From Vibrio diazotrophicus (lineage in GTDB: Bacteria > Pseudomonadota > Gammaproteobacteria > Enterobacterales > Vibrionaceae), in NCBI RefSeq assembly GCF_038452265.1, contig NZ_CP151843.1:806001-870000 (forward strand): a stretch of 64,000 nucleotides of DNA, written 5' to 3'. The stretch's first letter is position 1, and each line of letters begins with the position of its first letter. Under the pieces are notes generated by a model. The model made no database searches. It was not told where the DNA came from and saw only the letters and a list, made by a program, of their open reading frames with translations. A program made the translations under genes and the position numbers. Positions 52,632 to 61,051 of the stretch are shown piece after piece.

Positions 52632-53108
52632 TTGAACAATAGTAAAAGTAATGTCTTAGCTAAGAAGCATATAACTCCCCATAACTTCGTGCGATTTGCG
52701 TGGGAAATGGACTTTAGAATTTCTATTGCTGATTCTGATGTACTTCATACAGATTTTATTCAAAATGTCACCTTATTAGCCAAGCAAAAAAATATAGAGG
52801 TTCACTATTTAGATTTTTCAAAATACGACACTGCATCATCAGCGTTGTCTGCAAAAGAGAATTCAGACTTCCTTGCAGCCATCGAAGATGGAAGTAAAAA
52901 ATCTTTGTTGTGGTTTGTTAATTGCGAATCACTCGCGCCTTTATATGTCGATGTTACGTACTCTCTGCGTACAATTTTGACAACGCGACAAGTTAACAAT
53001 ACGCAATCAGTGTTCATAGCAAATAAAGCAAGTCTGTTAAATATGTTTGCTAATCGTGAAGCTCCCTTTTATCAAAGTCATTTTATGCTGACGAGTTATA
53101 GCCGCTAA
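52632..53108 (+). CDS. Hypothetical protein
   Basis: A 158-residue soluble protein I do not recognise. The start is TTG, supported by a CGGAG ribosome site 6 nt upstream. The middle (Ser-Leu-Leu-Trp-Phe-Val-Asn-Cys-Glu-Ser) and a following segment rich in Leu, Thr and Arg recall the Walker-B and sensor strands of P-loop proteins, but no Walker A is present. It lies alone between the arsenite operon and the alginate locus. Confidence 0.6.
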   Translation: MNNSKSNVLAKKHITPHNFVRFAWEMDFRISIADSDVLHTDFIQNVTLLAKQKNIEVHYLDFSKYDTASSALSAKENSDFLAAIEDGSKKSLLWFVNCESLAPLYVDVTYSLRTILTTRQVNNTQSVFIANKASLLNMFANREAPFYQSHFMLTSYSR

Positions 53109-53162
53109 CTGTGAAGCACCTATCCATTTTCCATAGCCGAGTTAGCAAATAACCAAAACAAT

Positions 53163-53197
53163 TAAGCCTCCAATCACATTTAGCGGTTGGAGGCTTA
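53163..53197 (-). terminator. Terminator of the PL7 lyase gene
   Basis: TAAGCCTCCAA (53163-53173) pairs with TTGGAGGCTTA (53187-53197) as a perfect 11-bp stem, 16 nt past the lyase stop. On the minus strand it runs into ATTGTTTTG. Confidence 0.75.
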
Positions 53198-53212
53198 GGT
53201 GCTTAAGACTGA

Positions 53213-54253
53213 TTAGTGTCCATTCAATTTCAAAGCAGAGAACGTCACACTGTTATAGTCTCCATTCTTTTTATCAATGGAAAAGTCACCAGTTCCTTCA
53301 CAACCCGGTCCCCAGACTGGGTGAGATTCTTGAACGCTACACTGCCCATATGCACCAGCCTTGAAGTAGAATGCATCTTTCTCATATCCCTGTGGTGAAT
53401 CTTTACTGTCAATTCCCTTGCTTAAATCAATCTCGTATTTCACCGCGTCATGACGCTCTGTCTCAAATGTTAGATACATCATTGTACCTTGTACATCAAT
53501 CTTGTAGCTAAACTCTTCACCCAATGCTATTCCAGAGTCACCTGGTTCCTCAGAGTTCTCCCATGTGTATCCCCATACAGGATAAGCAATGTCAGCTCTA
53601 TTTGGATCGTTCGTTTCAAGATTACGTTCGTAGTTCCAAAACACAGACCCCATTTTATGACCTGGGAATTTCTTGTAGAAAATCTTAATTGGCTCATTAC
53701 CATGACCAAATCCAGTTTTTGCCTTTATTTGAGCATTGTCTTTTTCAGCATGAATTTGCCCAACAACTACAGAATGCGCCGGATACTTCTCTGGAAACTT
53801 AGCGTGTAAAGATACGTGGTTAACTTTAAGCGTTGCTTCTAAAGTTCCACCAACCGAACTAAAGGAATCGGCATCAGGGTGACTAGAAAGTGCCCAGTTG
53901 TTTTTGTTGTCGTGAGTATCAATGGAAAAGTCTGCACCACGAGCCATCTGACGCAACTCTGAACGGGCGTTCTTCGAATTCTTTGTCGTAATTGCTTTAT
54001 TGTGAACTTCAAACACAATATTGCCGTCTTTATCTAAATGAAAAAAATCTGAGTGAGAGTAGCTCATCATCGCTACCCCTTCAATTTCATCTACTCGACC
54101 ATCTTCATTGATATCTGAAGGAATGGTAATTTTCCAATTACGCATGTCAAATTTGTCGGCAGGTACTGGATAATCAACACCATTATTAGCAACGTTAGCT
54201 AAAGCAGGCGCAGACAAAAGAAGAGAACTGGTAAGAACTAATATTTGTTTCAT
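53213..54253 (-). CDS. Secreted alginate lyase, polysaccharide lyase family 7
   Basis: A 346-residue endolytic lyase with a signal peptide (cleaved after Ala-Leu-Ala, residue 19). PL7 motifs: Arg-Ser-Glu-Leu at 97-100, Gln-Ile-His at 166-168 (Ile at the middle position is usually linked to polyguluronate or mixed substrate preference), and Tyr-Phe-Lys-Ala-Gly-Ala-Tyr-Gly-Gln near residue 300, a slight variant of the common Tyr-Asn-Gln ending. Residues 47-58 (Asp-Ile-Asn-Glu-Asp-Gly-Arg-Val-Asp-Glu-Ile-Glu) form a textbook EF-hand-like calcium loop. It has no carbohydrate-binding module. It makes the oligomers used by the cytoplasmic lyases of the locus and faces the DEH reductase gene. Confidence 0.93.
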   Translation of the reverse strand: MKQILVLTSSLLLSAPALANVANNGVDYPVPADKFDMRNWKITIPSDINEDGRVDEIEGVAMMSYSHSDFFHLDKDGNIVFEVHNKAITTKNSKNARSELRQMARGADFSIDTHDNKNNWALSSHPDADSFSSVGGTLEATLKVNHVSLHAKFPEKYPAHSVVVGQIHAEKDNAQIKAKTGFGHGNEPIKIFYKKFPGHKMGSVFWNYERNLETNDPNRADIAYPVWGYTWENSEEPGDSGIALGEEFSYKIDVQGTMMYLTFETERHDAVKYEIDLSKGIDSKDSPQGYEKDAFYFKAGAYGQCSVQESHPVWGPGCEGTGDFSIDKKNGDYNSVTFSALKLNGH

Positions 54254-54275
54254 CTAACAACTCCTTATATGTATT

Positions 54276-54288
54276 ATTGTCATACATA
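54276..54288. promoter_or_regulatory. Alginate-locus palindrome, degenerate copy near the PL7 gene
   Basis: ATTGT-CAT-ACATA; the left arm matches ATTGT-CAT-ACAAT fully and the right arm partly. It lies 23-35 nt upstream of the PL7 ATG. Confidence 0.5.
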
Positions 54289-54490
54289 TAAGGCAATTTT
54301 GTTTTTAGATGTACTATCAACTAATAGAATTGTTTGATTACTCACATTTATTGGCTTTTTAATCTGATCTACAGCCCAAAATCAACACTTTAATGTGATC
54401 GATGACCTATCCAAACAAAAGTAAATCTCGTGATACCTTCGCCACAGGCTTTGATTTGACTAGCTATAACATCACTTCTTGCGATATTTG

Positions 54491-54506
54491 TGTGAGCACT
54501 CGCACA
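54491..54506. promoter_or_regulatory. Candidate CRP site in the PL7/DEH-reductase control region
   Basis: TGTGAGCACTCGCACA matches the CRP consensus TGTGA-N6-TCACA at 9 of 10 defined bases. It directly abuts the perfect palindrome at 54507-54523. Fits catabolite control of alginate use. Confidence 0.75.
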
Positions 54507-54523
54507 TAATTGTCATACAATTA
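54507..54523. promoter_or_regulatory. Alginate-locus palindrome, best copy
   Basis: TAATTGTCATACAATTA: 7-bp perfect arms around a CAT centre. The shape is like that of operators for GntR/FCD-type regulators (ATTGTATGACAAT on the other strand). The same motif occurs upstream of kdgF (62479-62491). Apart from the sites listed here, the 452-nt gap shows nothing more. Confidence 0.75.
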
Positions 54524-54672
54524 AAATATTCAAATCAATCTACCAATCCTAGAAATTAAATATAAGTATATGATAAAAATGTATTTTTCTTAACTAACAC
54601 TTATACACCACCCGAAATAGCCCTGCCCTTAAGACATTGCCAAATCCTTTAGATAGCGATAAAATCAAACCA

Positions 54673-54686
54673 TATAATCATACAAT
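54673..54686 (+). promoter_or_regulatory. DEH-reductase promoter with overlapping palindrome copy
   Basis: A consensus -10 TATAAT (54673-54678) overlaps ATAAT-CAT-ACAAT (54674-54686), whose right arm is perfect. The -35 is poor (TTTAGA, 19 nt away). A GGAG ribosome site follows and the ATG is at 54706. Confidence 0.6.
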
Positions 54687-54705
54687 AGTATATTTGGAGT
54701 AAGAT

Positions 54706-55584
54706 ATGACTAAACCTGTTATTGGTTTCATTGGACTGGGTCTAATGGGCGGCAATATGGTTGAAAACCTACAAAAACGTGGATACGAGCTAAACGTTAT
54801 GGATCTCAACACTGAAGCAGTAGCTACTTGTGTTGCCCGTGGCGCTAAAAAAATGAGTTCAGCTAAAGAGCTAGCAGAATCAAGCGATATTGTCATGCTA
54901 TGTCTAACCACTTCTGCCGTTGTAGAAAAATTAGTTTATGCTGATGACGGTATTCTGGCAGGTATAAAAGAAAGTTCAGTATTAATCGACTTCGGTACTT
55001 CAATCCCAGCTTCTACTCGTAAGATTGGGGCAGATTTGGCGGCTAAAGGCGCTGGCATGATCGATGCTCCACTAGGTCGTACACCTGCTCACGCTAAAGA
55101 TGGCCTCTTAAATATCATGGCTGCTGGCGACATCGAAACATTTAACAAAGTTAAACCTGTTCTTGATGACCAAGGTGAAAACGTATTCCATCTAGGTGAA
55201 CTAGGCGCTGGTCACACAACCAAGCTAGTGAACAACTTTATGGGTATGACAACCGTTTGTGCGATGTCTCAAGCTTTCGCAGTGGCTGACCGCGCGGGCG
55301 TAGATCGTCAGCAACTATTCGACATCATGTCTACTGGCCCTTCGAACTCACCATTTATGCACTTCTGTAAGAATTACGCTGTTGATGGTGTTAGTGATCT
55401 AGGCTTCTCAATTGCAAATGCAAATAAAGATTTGGGTTACTTCTTAGAAATGGTTTCTGACCTTGGAACAGAATCTAAAATTGCAGAAGGTTCATCAGCT
55501 AACCTACAAGCGGCGTTCGAAGCTGGTATGGGGAACGGCAACGTACCAGAAATCTTTGACTATTTCCTGAACCTAAAAAAATAA
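54706..55584 (+). CDS. dehR: Beta-hydroxyacid dehydrogenase family, probable DEH reductase
   Basis: A 292-residue NAD(P)-dependent reductase: Gly-Leu-Gly-Leu-Met-Gly near residue 12 and the catalytic lysine in Gly-His-Thr-Thr-Lys-Leu-Val-Asn-Asn near 170. The substrate loop reads Asp-Ala-Pro-Leu-Gly-Arg-Thr-Pro instead of the usual Asp-Ala-Pro-Val-Ser-Gly-Gly. Its position in the alginate locus suggests reduction of 4-deoxy-L-erythro-5-hexoseulose uronate (DEH) to 2-keto-3-deoxygluconate, as reported for the V. splendidus locus. Tartronate-semialdehyde reductase is the alternative from sequence alone. Confidence 0.8.
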   Translation: MTKPVIGFIGLGLMGGNMVENLQKRGYELNVMDLNTEAVATCVARGAKKMSSAKELAESSDIVMLCLTTSAVVEKLVYADDGILAGIKESSVLIDFGTSIPASTRKIGADLAAKGAGMIDAPLGRTPAHAKDGLLNIMAAGDIETFNKVKPVLDDQGENVFHLGELGAGHTTKLVNNFMGMTTVCAMSQAFAVADRAGVDRQQLFDIMSTGPSNSPFMHFCKNYAVDGVSDLGFSIANANKDLGYFLEMVSDLGTESKIAEGSSANLQAAFEAGMGNGNVPEIFDYFLNLKK

Positions 55585-55652
55585 ATCACTCAATTAATAA
55601 GTGATAATCAAATTTAAGCTGTCTCGTCCTCGTAAAACGCATGACAGTTTAT

Positions 55653-55684
55653 GAGCCAGTAACGATAAGTTACTGGCTCTTTCA
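55653..55684 (+). terminator. Terminator after the DEH reductase gene
   Basis: GAGCCAGTAAC and GTTACTGGCTC form a perfect 11-bp stem (loop GATAA), followed by TTTC. Confidence 0.85.
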
Positions 55685-56013
55685 CCTAGCCTTAATGGAT
55701 CTCCCCCCTATAAACGTTCTAGGGCTAGGTGCTTTTAACTTCCTACGATTCATAAATGTCTATTTCCGCTAAGGAAATTGCAAAATATTTCAATTTGTAC
55801 CATTGGACTAGCATATTGCTTCAATATTGAGCATATACTTGAAATTGATGAATAGAGATTTCGAAATTCAACTCGATATAGAGCAATTTACTGAATTGGA
55901 AAGCTTAATTTTCGATTTACCGAAATGAGAGTGAATCGGAAATTAATCAATGGAACTATACACCTTTCTTAAAACACTAGAGTCATTATCCCCAAAGTTT
56001 AGATGTAAAAAAG
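55685..56013. other. Gene-free region between dehR and the chemoreceptor
   Basis: AT-rich, with frequent stops in all frames; I see no gene, RNA or operator. Confidence 0.5.
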
Positions 56014-56035
56014 AAACCCAGCCTAAACTGGGTTT
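56014..56035 (-). terminator. Terminator of the chemoreceptor gene
   Basis: AAACCCAG and CTGGGTTT form an 8-bp stem with a 6-nt loop; on the minus strand it is followed by CTTTTTT. It lies 66 nt past the stop. Confidence 0.85.
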
Positions 56036-56100
56036 TATAATGAAGAATGTTACGAACAACTCCATCAAATTTTGTTTTGTTTAATTCACACCAACCAAAT

Positions 56101-58029
56101 TCAACGTAACTTAAACTGATTTACCACTAGAACTAAATTGCAATTAATTTGAGATATATACCCAGCTTGATTCATCGTTTTCTCTACGTTTTGGGTTAGC
56201 TCGCACACTAAGCTACTCAATGCATTCATATTTAAGCAAATTGCTTGGGTAACTCCACTTTGCTGCTCAGCCACCGTAGCTATTTCAGCCATTAAGTCGT
56301 TAATACACGAGACTTGTTCCGTTAAATTATCAAGACTAACCTCAACGCTAGCAATATTATTCGTAGATTCAAAACTCTTGGTTTTAGTATTCTCCATCGA
56401 ACGCACAACTTCATCATTTATAGATAATAACCGTTTAAGTGTCTGATTTATTTCTTCCGTACTATCTTGTGTTCTACTTGCAAGAGTTCGTACCTCATCT
56501 GCCACAACCGAAAAGCCTCGACCTTGTTCACCAGCTCTTGCTGCTTCAATGGCAGCATTTAGTGCTAATAAATTTGTCTGGTCTGCAATCTCCCCTATTA
56601 CTGTCAAAATATTACTAATTTTTTTAGATTCATTACTCATATTTTGTAAGCTAGCTGCTGTATTTTCTATCTCAGTAGCCAATTGGCTTACATGTTCCTG
56701 TGTGCTGCATACAGCCGTCTTAGATAGCTTTCCATATTCTGAAGCAGAGTTGGTTGAATTAGCGGTTATTTCTGCATTCTCTGCAACAGTTTCGGCTGTA
56801 GAATTCAACTCTTCTATCGCAGCAACAATTTGTTCTGTTTCTTTCGAATGCTGAGTTAATATGTAGCTGGTTTCATCAGCTTGTACTTCAAGTTGCTGTA
56901 CATTTTCCTTTAAAGATGTAGAGGCGCTTTCGATTTTTAACATCAAAAATTGTATCTGCTCTATGAATATATTGATTCCATCCGCTATCTTTCCCAAATC
57001 ATCATCGCTTTTTACAACTAACCTTTGAGTTAGATCTCCCTCACCATTTGATAACTCATCGACTATGGTTCGAAGTGACTTTATAGGTTGATATAAATAG
57101 TTCATCACTAATAACATAATGATTATTGCGACAGTAATCGTACATATTATTTTTAGTACTTCACTAACAATAAGTTCGTCCATTTCAAAATATGCGATCT
57201 TAGGATCGATAAACGAAACCATTGCCCATTGTTTACCTGAGCTAATTCTTATTTCTTTTGCCATTAGTAGGATTGGTTGTCCTCCAACCTCACTTGGAAA
57301 CAATTCTCCAATGTGTTCAATTACATTTGGAATATTGTATTCTTGAGACAATGAACTTATTTGAACCTGCGATTGTATTGCATCTAAGTTGGACGCAACT
57401 ACCATACCATTTTCATCGACTACTATTCCTCTAGCTTGATAGATTTTTTCAAGACTAGTAAGTTGTTCACCCAGTTTATCAAATCGAATATCAGCTAAAA
57501 CCACACTATTTCCAAGCGAATACATAACACCAATCATCGGCGTTTGATTACTTTTGGTAAAAAATAATTTACTAAAAGAAAGCCCCTTAATTTGTTTCGC
57601 CTGGTTATACCAAGAGCGTGTTCTTGGATCATACTTTTCGAGAATTCCTACTCCACCAGGAAATGAGTCAGAAGGACGAGATGTATAGCTCCGTCCATCA
57701 TCATAGCCGACTATAATTTTTTCTATACCACCAAAAGTAGCCCCATAGTGCATTAACTCCTCTTGCGGGACAGAAAGATTTTGAGACTTCAACGTGTTTG
57801 CCACTGCATTTACCGTTTCTACAGTTCGACGAACGTCATTCTCAATTTTTTTCGCTTCTACAGACAACGACGCTTCAATTCTGTCTACAATCCGTTGCTT
57901 GTGTACTTGTTTTATCTGAGCGAATGAATACCAGTTTGAACTGATAAGAATTAAAGAAATTACAATTGTTACAACCAGAATTAACTTGCTCTTCAACCCG
58001 AGTAAATGTGGCGATTTGATATTAAACAT
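56101..58029 (-). CDS. Methyl-accepting chemotaxis protein with double Cache sensor
   Basis: A 642-residue chemoreceptor: membrane helix near 14-34, periplasmic dCache sensor (about 40-280, with Tyr-Asp-Pro-Arg-Thr-Arg-Ser-Trp-Tyr near 132), second helix near 290-310, HAMP (about 311-365) and a signalling domain with the Glu-Ala-Ala-Arg-Ala-Gly-Glu-Gln-Gly-Arg-Gly-Phe-x-Val-Val-Ala-Asp-Glu-Val hairpin near 495. Its place between the PL7/DEH genes and the oligoalginate lyase suggests it senses alginate oligomers or a breakdown product; this is inference from context. It has its own terminator and so its own transcript. A palindrome lies upstream (58054-58069). Confidence 0.9.
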   Translation of the reverse strand: MFNIKSPHLLGLKSKLILVVTIVISLILISSNWYSFAQIKQVHKQRIVDRIEASLSVEAKKIENDVRRTVETVNAVANTLKSQNLSVPQEELMHYGATFGGIEKIIVGYDDGRSYTSRPSDSFPGGVGILEKYDPRTRSWYNQAKQIKGLSFSKLFFTKSNQTPMIGVMYSLGNSVVLADIRFDKLGEQLTSLEKIYQARGIVVDENGMVVASNLDAIQSQVQISSLSQEYNIPNVIEHIGELFPSEVGGQPILLMAKEIRISSGKQWAMVSFIDPKIAYFEMDELIVSEVLKIICTITVAIIIMLLVMNYLYQPIKSLRTIVDELSNGEGDLTQRLVVKSDDDLGKIADGINIFIEQIQFLMLKIESASTSLKENVQQLEVQADETSYILTQHSKETEQIVAAIEELNSTAETVAENAEITANSTNSASEYGKLSKTAVCSTQEHVSQLATEIENTAASLQNMSNESKKISNILTVIGEIADQTNLLALNAAIEAARAGEQGRGFSVVADEVRTLASRTQDSTEEINQTLKRLLSINDEVVRSMENTKTKSFESTNNIASVEVSLDNLTEQVSCINDLMAEIATVAEQQSGVTQAICLNMNALSSLVCELTQNVEKTMNQAGYISQINCNLVLVVNQFKLR

Positions 58030-58053
58030 AGATTTGTTATTTCCCTATTGCTT

Positions 58054-58069
58054 GGCCACATAAGTGGCC
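58054..58069. repeat. Palindrome upstream of the chemoreceptor gene
   Basis: GGCCACATAAGTGGCC, perfect 6-bp arms around ATAA, 25-40 nt before the start codon. It could be an operator or a leader hairpin near the ribosome site. Confidence 0.5.
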
Positions 58070-58104
58070 TACACCAAACTTTATGTTCGTATTAGTAATA
58101 AAAA

Positions 58105-58122
58105 GCCCAGCCGAAGCTGGGC
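58105..58122 (-). terminator. Terminator of the oligoalginate-lyase operon
   Basis: On the minus strand GCCCAGC-TTCG-GCTGGGC, a stem with the very stable UUCG loop, runs into TTTTTATT. It follows the PL15 gene. Confidence 0.92.
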
Positions 58123-58144
58123 ATTTATTTAATGATTAATAAAC

Positions 58145-60226
58145 TCAGTTCAATTTAATTTGAACAGCTTCACCATCAACAACAAGTTTCAAAGTATTAC
58201 CTTCAACTTCATAAGTAACAGTCAGTTGCTCTCCCACATTTTTATTTGGGGTTAACAACGTCAACACATTATGCAGTTTCATAGGTTTAAACTTCACTTC
58301 AACGTGACGGTGAACCTCTAGATCTTTGTATTCATATGGGTCAACATCACCGAAGCCTTCAACGTTTTCTACCGAAACAATATTGTCTTGTGCTTCATTA
58401 ATAAAGTTCACATCCAGATGTGCTTTTTCACCACGAATCGTGAATGATCTATCAGCGGTTTCATTCGTATAAGTAGTATGCATTAACCAAGTCATGTCTT
58501 TCTCTTCAGATAGAGAGGCTATGTCTTGAATAACGAATACCTTCCCTTTTACGAACCAAATCTTACGCTTGTATGATTCAATTTCTGGCACAAAATGCTT
58601 ATATGAATCGGTCGCATCACCTTCCACCATTTTGATTTCAGAATCGGTATCAAAATCCACGATACGGCCACCTGCCTCTATACAGAAGCGATCTTGGTGA
58701 CCTTCGTAGCCTGTATTTTTGTTCTCACCGTATTGGCCTTTTCCACCGAACAACGGTAAGTTCTTAGAGAACGTATGACGACGCCACTTAGTATGCATGT
58801 CTACGCCAAAACCACCGTAATAACCAGTAATAGAGGCAAGCGTTTCTCCAAAGGCATGCAACGTAAAAGCGTTTTGGTCACCATGAGAATGGCTGATAGA
58901 CCCAAAAGGTGAACACTTGAAGATCATATGAATATGTTCATCACGCTCAGTCATCTTATTATGAAAAGCAGCCCATCCGGTAATCGGGAACACCTTCAAC
59001 AAAGGGTCGTTTGATGGTGCTTTTTCTTCCGGAGCATCCCATAAGATGTTGAAACGCAAGTCATCATAGCCGAAGTCCCACCAGCCATAATTGTAGAATT
59101 TTGTATGTGCTTCTGTATCACGACTTTTAAGCTGATTGTAATACCAAACATACTCTGGTTTTTGATTAACACCTGCATAATGCTTAATGTTGTAAGCCAG
59201 TTTAAGGCCAGGGAAATCACCAATCGAAGATTGATCACAGAAGCTTGCACGCTTTGAGTGTACAGGCATGCAGTACAGTGGAAAGTCGCCCGTATTTTCG
59301 TAGAAAGTTTTATTAAACATATCTACGCCAGTGTATGCCTTCAATAAATCGAATGCTTCACCCAAGAATGCCGTTTGAGTATTCCAATAGTCTGGGCCTT
59401 CTGCCCAGCCACCATCTTCGCCACCCCATGGTGGATAATGTTCTGCGTAATATTCCAATGCATATGACAAATATTCACCAGCTTTAGGATGATCGTGGAA
59501 TAGCGCTATACATGTTGGAATAACAGCGGATGAGATAGAACGAACGCCATGACTGTTTAAAGGATTCGCAAGCAAATCAACAGTTACCTTCAGGTGGTGC
59601 ATAATCTCATCTAAGCGAGTAACTAGTGCTGTTTGAACAATCTCACGCTCATGCTCTGAAAAGTATGGATGAAGCCAGTCATAACCCCATGCCATAGCAG
59701 CGATAACACGGAAAGCGGCCTCATCATTATAACCACGAGATGTAACGCCATCTGGATCGTAAGAAGCGAGCTTCAACGTCCATGCTTTCGCTTTTAGAAT
59801 AAGAGATTCATCTTTTTTAACAACACCAGCTATCGCTAGGTTGCGTGTTGCGTTAAGAGCCATCTGGCAATCAACATACATTTGTCGCCAATATGGTCTC
59901 CATAATGAAGCTTTTCCAACCGTCTCTTCTGGATATGGTTGCGGTTCTTCATAAGGTTCAACATCTAAAAATTTTGCTGTTGAATTGACATAAAAATCGT
60001 CAAACATACAGAACGATTCATCTTTCTGTACTTTACCTTGGAACTCTTGAAGATCTTGTGCTTGAACTAGAAGGCGTGGACGCTCCACACTTAAGTTATC
60101 CAAAAATGATAAATCAAAGTCTCGCTTCTGTACTTTAATTGGCAGTAAATCGACTAAATTACCTGCTGAAGTATCATTCTCCAGCTTGATTTTTTTAATT
60201 GCATCAAGAGATTTTTGGTTTTGCAT
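58145..60226 (-). CDS. oalA: Oligoalginate lyase, PL15-like heparinase II/III fold
   Basis: A 693-residue protein without a signal peptide, so cytoplasmic. The N-terminal half is an alpha/alpha toroid (Ala-Met-Ala-Trp-Gly-Tyr-Asp-Trp-Leu; Gly-Gly-Trp-Ala-Glu-Gly-Pro-Asp-Tyr-Trp). The C-terminal beta-sheet domain carries the heparinase-type Ser-His-Ser-His-Gly-Asp-Gln-Asn-Ala-Phe near 450. Overall it resembles the exolytic PL15 enzymes (OalA of V. splendidus, Atu3025 of Agrobacterium), which trim oligoalginate to monomeric unsaturated uronate. It is the last gene of the kdgF-kdgK-eda-oal run. Family PL15 against PL17 was decided by eye. Confidence 0.83.
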   Translation of the reverse strand: MQNQKSLDAIKKIKLENDTSAGNLVDLLPIKVQKRDFDLSFLDNLSVERPRLLVQAQDLQEFQGKVQKDESFCMFDDFYVNSTAKFLDVEPYEEPQPYPEETVGKASLWRPYWRQMYVDCQMALNATRNLAIAGVVKKDESLILKAKAWTLKLASYDPDGVTSRGYNDEAAFRVIAAMAWGYDWLHPYFSEHEREIVQTALVTRLDEIMHHLKVTVDLLANPLNSHGVRSISSAVIPTCIALFHDHPKAGEYLSYALEYYAEHYPPWGGEDGGWAEGPDYWNTQTAFLGEAFDLLKAYTGVDMFNKTFYENTGDFPLYCMPVHSKRASFCDQSSIGDFPGLKLAYNIKHYAGVNQKPEYVWYYNQLKSRDTEAHTKFYNYGWWDFGYDDLRFNILWDAPEEKAPSNDPLLKVFPITGWAAFHNKMTERDEHIHMIFKCSPFGSISHSHGDQNAFTLHAFGETLASITGYYGGFGVDMHTKWRRHTFSKNLPLFGGKGQYGENKNTGYEGHQDRFCIEAGGRIVDFDTDSEIKMVEGDATDSYKHFVPEIESYKRKIWFVKGKVFVIQDIASLSEEKDMTWLMHTTYTNETADRSFTIRGEKAHLDVNFINEAQDNIVSVENVEGFGDVDPYEYKDLEVHRHVEVKFKPMKLHNVLTLLTPNKNVGEQLTVTYEVEGNTLKLVVDGEAVQIKLN

Positions 60227-60318
60227 AATGTTCTACTTTGTTGAAATCAGCAAATGACACACCGTTAGTTCTTCCTGATTTAAACGACGCTACGTATTGC
60301 ATAATAGAAAGAGATAAA

Positions 60319-60334
60319 GCGAGCACATGCTCGC
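60319..60334 (-). repeat. Hairpin between eda and the PL15 gene
   Basis: GCGAGCA and TGCTCGC, a perfect inverted repeat with a 2-nt centre; on the minus strand it is followed by TTTATCTCTTT. It may be a partial terminator that sets lyase levels apart from eda. Confidence 0.55.
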
Positions 60335-60351
60335 CTACTACTAATTTAGCG

Positions 60352-60981
60352 CTACAGGTTCGTTACATGCTCCACAGCATCACGCACCAGTTTCCCTAAT
60401 TCTTCCCATAAGCCTTCATCAATAAGCTTAGTTGGAACCATCCAGGTTCCACCGCAGGCTAATACCGATGGAATAGACAAATATTCATCAACATTATTTA
60501 AACTTACACCACCAGTTGGCATAAACTTAACTGGATATACCGCTGTTAATGCTTTTAACATTCCCACTCCACCAGAGGGTTCAGCAGGGAAAAACTTTAG
60601 CGTACGAAGACCCATTTCCATTGCCTGCTCCACTAAGCTTGGATTATTAACCCCAGGAACAATTGGAATGTTCTTCTCAAAGCAATATTGAACTGTTCTT
60701 GGGTTAAAACCAGGGCTAACAATAAAATCGACACCAGCATCAATAGAAGCATCAACTTGCTCATTCGTTATGACGGTACCCGCTCCAATAAGCATATCTG
60801 GAAACTCTTTGCGCATAATGCGAATAGCTTCGATAGCGCAGCTAGTACGAAGTGTAATTTCAGCACAATGCATGCCGTTTTCCATCAAAGCTCTGCCTAG
60901 AGGAATCGCATCTTCAGCCCTATTAATTGCAATAACAGGGATTACTTTTAATTCGGCGAGTTGTTCATCAAGCGTTTTCAT
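60352..60981 (-). CDS. eda: KDPG aldolase (2-keto-3-deoxy-6-phosphogluconate aldolase)
   Basis: A 209-residue class I aldolase that splits KDPG into pyruvate and glyceraldehyde-3-phosphate. The Schiff-base lysine lies in Arg-Thr-Leu-Lys-Phe-Phe-Pro-Ala-Glu near residue 132; Gly-Ala-Gly-Thr-Val and the Pro-Thr-Gly-Gly-Val phosphate loop are present. Last step of the alginate route here. It lies 70 nt after kdgK in the same direction. Confidence 0.95.
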   Translation of the reverse strand: MKTLDEQLAELKVIPVIAINRAEDAIPLGRALMENGMHCAEITLRTSCAIEAIRIMRKEFPDMLIGAGTVITNEQVDASIDAGVDFIVSPGFNPRTVQYCFEKNIPIVPGVNNPSLVEQAMEMGLRTLKFFPAEPSGGVGMLKALTAVYPVKFMPTGGVSLNNVDEYLSIPSVLACGGTWMVPTKLIDEGLWEELGKLVRDAVEHVTNL

Positions 60982-61051
60982 AAATACAATCTCATAAAAT
61001 TTGGTTGTTTACTCTGGCGTTAAACTAAGCCGCCAGAGTGATTGGAAAGCA

